Below are positions 57,937 through 64,000 of a stretch of 64,000 nt of DNA, piece by piece. Each line of letters opens with the position of its first letter. Position 1 is the first letter of the stretch. A program made the translations under genes and the position numbers. The DNA comes from Tethya wilhelma (taxonomy: Eukaryota; Porifera; Demospongiae; Tethyida; Tethyidae), in contig CAXIPT010000007.1 in assembly GCA_964030475.1 (NCBI GenBank), forward strand, positions 1,599,986 through 1,663,985. Reading direction: 5' to 3'. Under the pieces are notes generated by a model, which did not search any database, was not told where the DNA came from, and saw only the letters and a program-made list of their open reading frames with translations.

Positions 57937-60900
57937 CTAGATGAACAAAGTGGTAAGTCCTACCATTGACAGAACAAGTAAAACATTCACAACAAACTTA
58001 AGAGCACCATCCCCAGCCAGGCGATCACAGCAAGTCACTGGAGTTTCTCCGGTGCAAACATCAGGTGCTTGGTAAGGACATGGCGTTTCAGGGATACCAG
58101 AATCAAAGTTAAAACCAAAACTTGTCTGTATAGTAGTATAAACAAGCTTATGTCATACCACTATTAAAATATACTACTATATATAGGGTAGCCTTGTTAC
58201 CTCGTACCCAGGCCTACCCGTGCGGTTTAATTTTTATACCACAAGTTTAAGAATTAAACTCGAGGGTGCAAGGCCTGGGAACGAGGCTAACAATAGGGTA
58301 CTTACTCCAAAGCAAAATGACAGAGTTAAATTTGTCAGAAGAGCATTCTCAAAGGCTTCTATTCTCTCCGATGTCCAATCAATTTGGTTGAAAGTTTCCT
58401 TTATCTCCTCTCTTGTGGATCTTGTTTCATCAAATGCATACAAGCGCTTTACTACATCTCGAACATCTTCCTGAAGTTCTTCGCTGTAGTATGTGTACAT
58501 GCATAGGAACAGTTAAAACTACCAACATGCAGTTATACTTTGCATGTATAACTATAATACTAATTGTATAATATTTATAATTGGCTTGCTAGACTTACGT
58601 AACATGATCATCGATAAAGCTGTTGTAAGCTGTTTGTGCTGGGGTACTACCACATGTAAATGCAGTCGTAAGTGGATAGAAAAGTGGAAAGGCAAAGCAC
58701 ATTTCATCTCTTGTACCTTCTCCACCCTAATATGTACAGAATGGACATAATTAGGATAATGGTCATGCATGCTATAGCATGAAAAATGGTTGTTTAAGAT
58801 TACATACTACTGTGACAAAATCTCTATCTGCTGTCCTATAGAAGCACTTCAAAATCAATAGATCACCCTGAATGTAAAAATAGAGTGGCAACAATGTATG
58901 GTTATGTGGGTATACACTGCATGCATGCTTAATATGTTGCAGTTACAGGCAAAATGGTAACTTCTTGAGGTAGAATGGTTGTCTGTTGATAGTCAAAGTC
59001 GTACTGTAGGTTGATATCGATGGGCTGGAGTTCCTCCAACACTCCACAGTCAGGATTTATACGGTAATGCTCCAGTACAAGCCCATGACCTATTTTATTG
59101 GCAATTTGATCATGAATTTATATGTCATCAACATTGCCATGGCACATTGCTTACGTACCAGCAAGATGTGTATGGAAAAAGTTTGCAAATATCTTTATCC
59201 CAGTCTCTGGAATGTTCTGTACAAAGACTCTGAGTTAATCAATGCCGGCATCAGATGCACACATCACAATGCCATGGATTAAATCCACATTACATTGTAC
59301 AATTGCAAGCATGATGAATATTGGGTGAAGTCAAACATTGAACCACACGACCAAGTCTTAGAATGGGGTTTATCATGCATGATTATAGTATACAAGCATA
59401 CATGACTGTTGTACCTCAGTAGAGCAGTCAACTGAGCATCGTGCTAAAACTGTAAAGTTTTCAGCCTGTGGGGGAATGATAACACTCTGATCTGTTGATG
59501 CACCAATAGTCAACTGTCCAGCCTCATTTTCAGGTTCCCGGGCAGTGTAAAAGAACCTTATACCAGAGTTGTCGATCACACCTGTATGAGTGTCTCAGTT
59601 TATTTTTTCAATGCCAAAATAGCTGTTATAGGGTTGACATACCGCTTGTCAGTTCAGGATTATCATAGTGGATTTCAATGAATACAAATCCTTCTTTACC
59701 TGGTCCACTTACACGATATGCTACGTCGTTTGGATACAAAAAGTCCTTTAAAAAAAAGGAAATCAAGGTATAGTATGTATAGAGAAGGATAGTATTTCAT
59801 TCAGAAAAACTACATACCGTACCACCTACAGCCCAAACTGCTAGCAACTGAGAGGACAGACACTCAGTCAAAGGATTGGTAACTGATGCCACATCTCTAG
59901 GGCACACACCATTAGTACCAGCAGTGACATTCAAGACTCCGGCACATTGAGAGACAACCATGTGATGAACATATGCAGTGTTGTTCTCTTGGATTTCTGG
60001 AGAGTACTATTAAATTAAATATGCAACTATTGTAACGTGTAGCACCAAAAATACCTTTTCTAAACTCTTTTACAATCATTTCAAAAAATAGTATATACCT
60101 TGTAAATGTAGTGAGTGCCAGCTAACACCTCATCAGGTAGTTCCATTGATAAACACCAGTAGGTAGTATCACTATCATTAGGAATCTCAACCTACCGTAA
60201 ACGTGGAAATATTGGTGGCACATTATTTTGGCGGTTTGGTGGTCGGCGCAAAAACTGCCAAATTAAAATGCCTGCCAATATTTCCACGTTTACGGTATGC
60301 CATGAATAATGGATAAGTTGAGTCCACATGTATAAACTCCACACACAACAATATTATCATACTCTATAACATGCTTTACTCACATTTTCCACACCGACAA
60401 AGAAGCTTTGGGAGTCCTCTGGTTCTGGTGGAGGATTGGGCAAACCTCCAAGCAAATTTACACTAGCAGATCCACGATTATCACGTCCATGATACGATGT
60501 TTGCATTGGATCATTTTCTGGGGGATCGATTTCTGACCAACTATAAATAATGAACTGTGTCTGTGCCTGCAATACAGTAACAAATAGCATACTATTATAT
60601 AGATTAGCTATATTTTGCTATGCATGGTAGCATTTAAGTTACTATATCTAGTATTATCTACACAGTATAGTATTAATTATTATAGTGTTATTGTTACCAC
60701 AATGTCTCTGTCCTGGTCATCACAAGTTACAAAATTTCTTGAGAACCTTAGAACAGTGTAGCCATCTCCTTCCTCTCCTGAAATTAAGTCCCAGTCTTGT
60801 TGGGAGTCAATTATGGGACGAGTTTGACCAGGGGCAATGGTATCCTGCATATAATCGTATGTACAGTAGTATACGTACAGTGGGAATGGGTCATCTTGTT

Positions 60901-62163
60901 TACGGCATTGCTTACAACACTGCCCATTTCTCGGCTTATTCCTACACTTAATTCTTATTTTTATTATAATTTTTACTATTTACACGTAATAATAGTGATC
61001 AGTATGAATCTTAGCTTGTTGCTAGGCCTTCCTGGGAATGAGGCTATAGTATAAATTAGTATAGTATACATGTACGTGCAGCTGCTACAATATTAGCTGG
61101 GAATGTTCGTAAACAGATGTGGAATTTGATTTGACGGTTTAATGGTCAAGGTCCAGATCGTCAAGTTTAAGTCATGCCAGTGCTAGCAAACCATCAAATT
61201 TTTTGTCTGCATATTTCCGGCTACACAATACCGTATAGCGGGAAATTTTCGTGGGGGAAAATTTTTGCGTTTTCGTCTTGAATAGAAATTCGCGGGGAAA
61301 ATTTTCGTGGATTGCGTCTCAACATTACGTGACGACCACATACCTTATAAATTTCGTGGGGGAAAATTTTTGCGGAAAGCTGCCAAACCGCGAAATTCGC
61401 AAAAATTTTCCCCCACGAAAATTTCCCGCTATACGGTATTTAATTCCATGGAGAGGCCTTGGACACTGACAGTCATAATTAGGAAAATTTGTGCATGCAT
61501 GTCTTTTACATGCTAAATGCTGATCTCAGACCCTAGCTTATGCCCCAATTGCTTCCAAAAGTCACCTACATAAACTTTAGCAGATCCAGGCCCATGGCAA
61601 TCATGCAGCTTCATAATGTATATATACAGACTATATTTATATTAGACTGACCATATCGCATAGTGGTTTCATGCGATGCATGTGCCTTGCATGTATAGGT
61701 TCTATGAATATCATTATATTATACTGGTGGCACTCAAATGCTGAATGTATACACTCTTGTCATAACAAGAATTTATGATATGCAACAGGGTACCTCCTAC
61801 ACAAACTTAGCAATTTGTCAAGGTGATAAATCAAATAAATGGATGTGATTATAATGACTACATGTGATTGTCATATCATGCATGCACTTTTGCTTGCAAA
61901 TTACTTACATAGAGAAATGCATTTCCAGAGTCATCCACCCATCCAATTGCAATATCAGAGTTTTCCATTCCTCCATTTGGAGAGAGTCCAAGGCCAACCC
62001 AGCCTGTAGTGCTGGCATTCACCTCAAAGACAACTGTTTCTTCTTCCAAGTTGAAGTTCCATGAGAGAGTGTAAGCATTCTCCCTCAATGAGATACTGAA
62101 GGGAAGGTGACTGTCAGCAAAAACAGCAGGAAGGACAGCAATGAAAAGCAGGAGGGAGTTCAT
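57937..62163 (-). CDS. DBH/MOXD1-like copper type II monooxygenase
   Basis: Thirteen exons join in frame to 630 codons: 61909-62163, 60698-60844, 60384-60566, 60099-60191, 59818-60006, 59643-59745, 59415-59581, 59159-59216, 58947-59089, 58808-58867, 58599-58726, 58306-58483, 57937-58125. Order: signal peptide (MNSLLLFIAVLPAVFA); DOMON domain (WVGLGLSPNGGM, DIAIGWVDDSG, YTVLRFSRNFVTCDDQDRDI); copper domain 1 with HHM (YVHHMVVSQC) and PNDSDTTYWC; HYDNP; copper domain 2 with HTHL (FFHTHLAGHG), CFYRT and EMC (DEMCFAFPLFYP). The C-terminus ends in a hydrophobic segment (VVNVLLVLSMVGLTTLFI), a TM or GPI signal. The ligand motifs HHM, HTH and EMC are all present, so it should bind both coppers and hydroxylate a substrate with ascorbate. 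Length fits MOXD1 (about 613). DBH and MOXD1 cannot be separated by eye. The start is shared head-to-head with the next gene. Confidence 0.92.
58189..58293. mobile_element. Short TAGCC-family element
   Basis: Starts TAGCCTTGTTACCTCGTACCCAGG-like (first five bases TAGCC) and ends GGCCTGGGAACGAGGCTA. About 105 bp, in the last intron of the monooxygenase gene, a few bases from the donor of exon 12. The flanking 9-mers (TATATAGGG, ACAATAGGG) agree in six positions. Confidence 0.6.
60193..60299. mobile_element. CCGTA-type hairpin abutting a splice acceptor
   Basis: Starts TACCGTAAACGTGGAAATAT and ends ATATTTCCACGTTTACGGTA, an exact inverted repeat, about 105 bp. Read on the minus strand, its last base A and the next G form the acceptor AG of monooxygenase exon 4 (exon starts at 60191). 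Confidence 0.8.
61229..61438. mobile_element. TA-flanked CCGTA hairpin
   Basis: Starts TACCGTATAGCGGGAAATTT and ends with the exact complement. 210 bp, the same length and ends as the element at 43762-43971, but a different inside. Lies in intron 1 of the monooxygenase gene. Confidence 0.75.
61439..61908 (-). other. Monooxygenase intron 1, remaining part
   Basis: AT-rich, with several TGCATGCAT runs. No gene or further repeat seen. Confidence 0.5.
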
Positions 62164-62521
62164 GGTTTGTAATCAGCAGAGCTAGATCTATAGAATAACC
62201 AAAAAATACTAGCAAGTCTCGTTACATAATTATGGCAAATCCGGCGCGCGCCGGCGGTGGCCCGGCCGTGGGGGGCTAAGTTCTCCTGCGCATGCTCAAT
62301 ACCGTAACGGTGCAAGTAGTCGTCAGCGCAGCACGCGCGCGAGATATTAATTAACATGACTGTATGCATTGCATATCCCTACTATATTAGCTGCCTATTT
62401 TCTTATTTTGTGTGCTCGCCATTATGAATTGCATTGTCAAAACTTTATTTGACGACCCATTACCCATTCATTGTCACCATGACAACCAAACTTGACAGGG
62501 TGTGCATTATTTAGAATCGCA
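62164..62521. promoter_or_regulatory. Bidirectional promoter of monooxygenase (-) and EFCAB5-like gene (+)
   Basis: About 360 bp between the divergent starts. It holds a CpG-rich core (GGCGCGCGCCGGC near 62242, CACGCGCGCGAG near 62331) and CTGCGCATGCTC (62286-62297), another NRF1-like core. The right part (62365-62521) is the segment copied at 56847. Confidence 0.55.
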
Positions 62522-63935
62522 ATGGCTGCTGTTGCAGATGTTCCTTCAGCACCTGCGGAAATAACTTCCAGTATGCCTTGGGCTACTGAACGGCGATGGG
62601 AGTCCTTTAGGAACGACAGAGAGCAAAAATCGCGGAAAATATCCAGTGCGCGAAAGAGGAGACTATCTCAGTTGACCCAACAAGAGAAAAGTGCCCACAG
62701 CAAACTTCCTCTTGAGATCCTTGCCAAGGAATGGCTCAATGAACATCGAGCCAGCATCGACACGAGAAGCTACCTGGTCGAAAAACTCCTCCCAACACTT
62801 GTAGTTGGACTGGAGAAGCTGCTCACCGAAGTAAGCTTACGTGAGCTCACAGACACAACAGAGATGCAGCCCGATTTCAACCCCATTAACTTTGTGGCTC
62901 AGTACCTCATGAGAAACAACCCTCAGTACAGCAACTTTTCTGAGGCCCACCCTTATTGTCGTACAATGAGACAGGTTGCTGAAGATGTGAAGAAGGTTGC
63001 TTATTCGATCGAAGAGAATAAACTTGCCGAGTTGAGGTCGAAGACAGTGCGTCGATACGAAGAGAGAAAGAGAGCGGAAGCTATTAGAGTAGCAGAGGAG
63101 AAAAGAAGGGAAGGGTTGCTGAGTGGTGCATTTGCAGAGTGGTTGTTGACCACTGAGAGAAGCATATCACTCTCTGATGTGAGTTTTACAAGCACTAGTA
63201 ATCATATTATGTAGCAAGTGTATAATTTGGACTGCATTGATAATAAACAGCCTATAATCTCTCTTGTTATCCTTTTCCAGCTCAAACTGGCCATTCATTC
63301 TTGGCTAAAGACAATGTCTGAACACACGCTAGCGTCTACTGTTGAAGGTGTGTGATCACAACTCAGTCCCATATTTATTTATGCATACATACAATGTCAT
63401 TGCAAACCTTGAAGCGACCTTACTTTACTTGTGCCGTTGTCTAGATCTCTTTGCCAAGCTCCTCTCATCTCCAGAGAGGCAGCTCAAGGAGGAGAACTTT
63501 ATAGCTGCCATGATGGAGTGTGGCAATGAGCTTCCCACAGACTTATTCAACCTCCTTGCTGACCATCTCCACGTGTGTGGGGGAGAGAGGAAGAGAAACA
63601 AACTGAAGGAACTTCGAAGGTCTGTAACTAAAATAATGTTTTGTGGAAAGTTTCTTGCCTTTATACACATTTTATTAATGTTCGTCTTGCAGGGAGTTAC
63701 TCTTTGGGGTGTTTACCGACTGTGATCCTGACAAGGTGAGTATTGTGTAGCCAAGAAAATATTTGCGAAGGAGGAGCCTGGTATGATTATTTTCCTGTAC
63801 ACTGACCATTGTTGTATGCTGCATATGTCTTGTAGACTGGTGTGGTTGATCGACTTCGGGTACTGCACATGTTCAATTGTTTCTACGACACCACCTCTGC
63901 TGACATCCAGAGCACACTACACAACCCACGGAAAT
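62522..63935 (+). CDS. DPY30-like/EFCAB5-like protein, 5' part (continues beyond window)
   Basis: Exons 62522-63178, 63281-63347, 63445-63619, 63693-63735 and 63836-63935 join in frame; the last has a donor, so the gene continues. I chose MAAVADVPSAPAEI because both the gene and its pseudo-copy preserve it. Residues 60-160 carry LPLEILAKEWLNEHR, a DPY30-like helical segment (YLVEKLLPTLVVGLEKLL) and FNPINFVAQYLMRNNPQYSN. A charged coiled coil follows (RYEERKRAEAIRVAEEKRRE), then an EF-hand-like helical region (LFGVFTDCDPDKTGVVDRLR). This arrangement suggests the ciliary/sperm protein EFCAB5, but I rely on memory for that family. The DPY30-type motif is the firmer observation. Confidence 0.65.
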
Positions 63936-64000
63936 GTAAGCTAATAACCATGCATTACTGATCCATTATAAGTCACACTGATTATGGATGGCATCAACTT

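Overview
This is animal nuclear DNA. Genes have many exons with GT-AG introns, close head-to-head promoters, and many microsatellites and short inverted-repeat elements. The gene set (HECTD4, RNF5/RNF185, MTFP1, a dopamine beta-hydroxylase-like monooxygenase, a multi-SH3 adaptor) is metazoan. A multicopy family of beta-helix/multi-pass membrane proteins and the many hairpin elements suggest an early-branching animal, most likely a sponge. That last step is inference. Scattered single Ns and one N run (32090-32166) mark a draft assembly.

Layout. 273-6690 (+) is the 3' part of a four-SH3 adaptor (SH3PXD2/p47phox-like). 7204-8208 (-) and 8736-11412 (-) are two paralogues of an unrecognised family with a basic K/A-rich N-terminus. 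11518-14865 is a tandem duplication of about 1.66 kb. It holds two complete MTFP1 genes (+) and an orphan last exon of RNF5. The full RNF5/RNF185-like ligase lies at 14508-15511 (-), and its promoter is shared head-to-head with HECTD4. HECTD4 (+) runs from 15911 to 56726, and its HECT cysteine codon is at 56625-56627.

The largest HECTD4 intron (21631-37100, about 15.5 kb) holds at least five whole or partial copies of the beta-helix/multi-TM gene. It also holds a palindromic assembly gap and several transposable elements, some nested. Between 44.6 and 50.6 kb the HECTD4 reading frame breaks about a dozen times, yet splice sites and protein conservation persist, so local sequence errors are the likeliest cause.

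Downstream are a chimeric pseudo-copy (56847-57140) of the last gene in the window, a small hypothetical gene (57336-57569, -), a complete 13-exon DBH/MOXD1-like copper monooxygenase (57937-62163, -), and, head-to-head with it, the 5' part of a DPY30-like/EFCAB5-like gene (62522 onward, +).

Short inverted-repeat elements fall into at least four groups: TA-flanked CCGTA...TACGG hairpins, TAGCCTCG...CGAGGCTA elements with 9-bp target duplications, a TTAA-flanked CCCTTT...AAAGGG element whose empty site is visible in a paralogous copy, and an 850-bp palindrome with a nested hairpin. Two genes work in one process (RNF5 and HECTD4 are both E3 ubiquitin ligases). The remaining neighbours look like ordinary animal gene order without operon logic.
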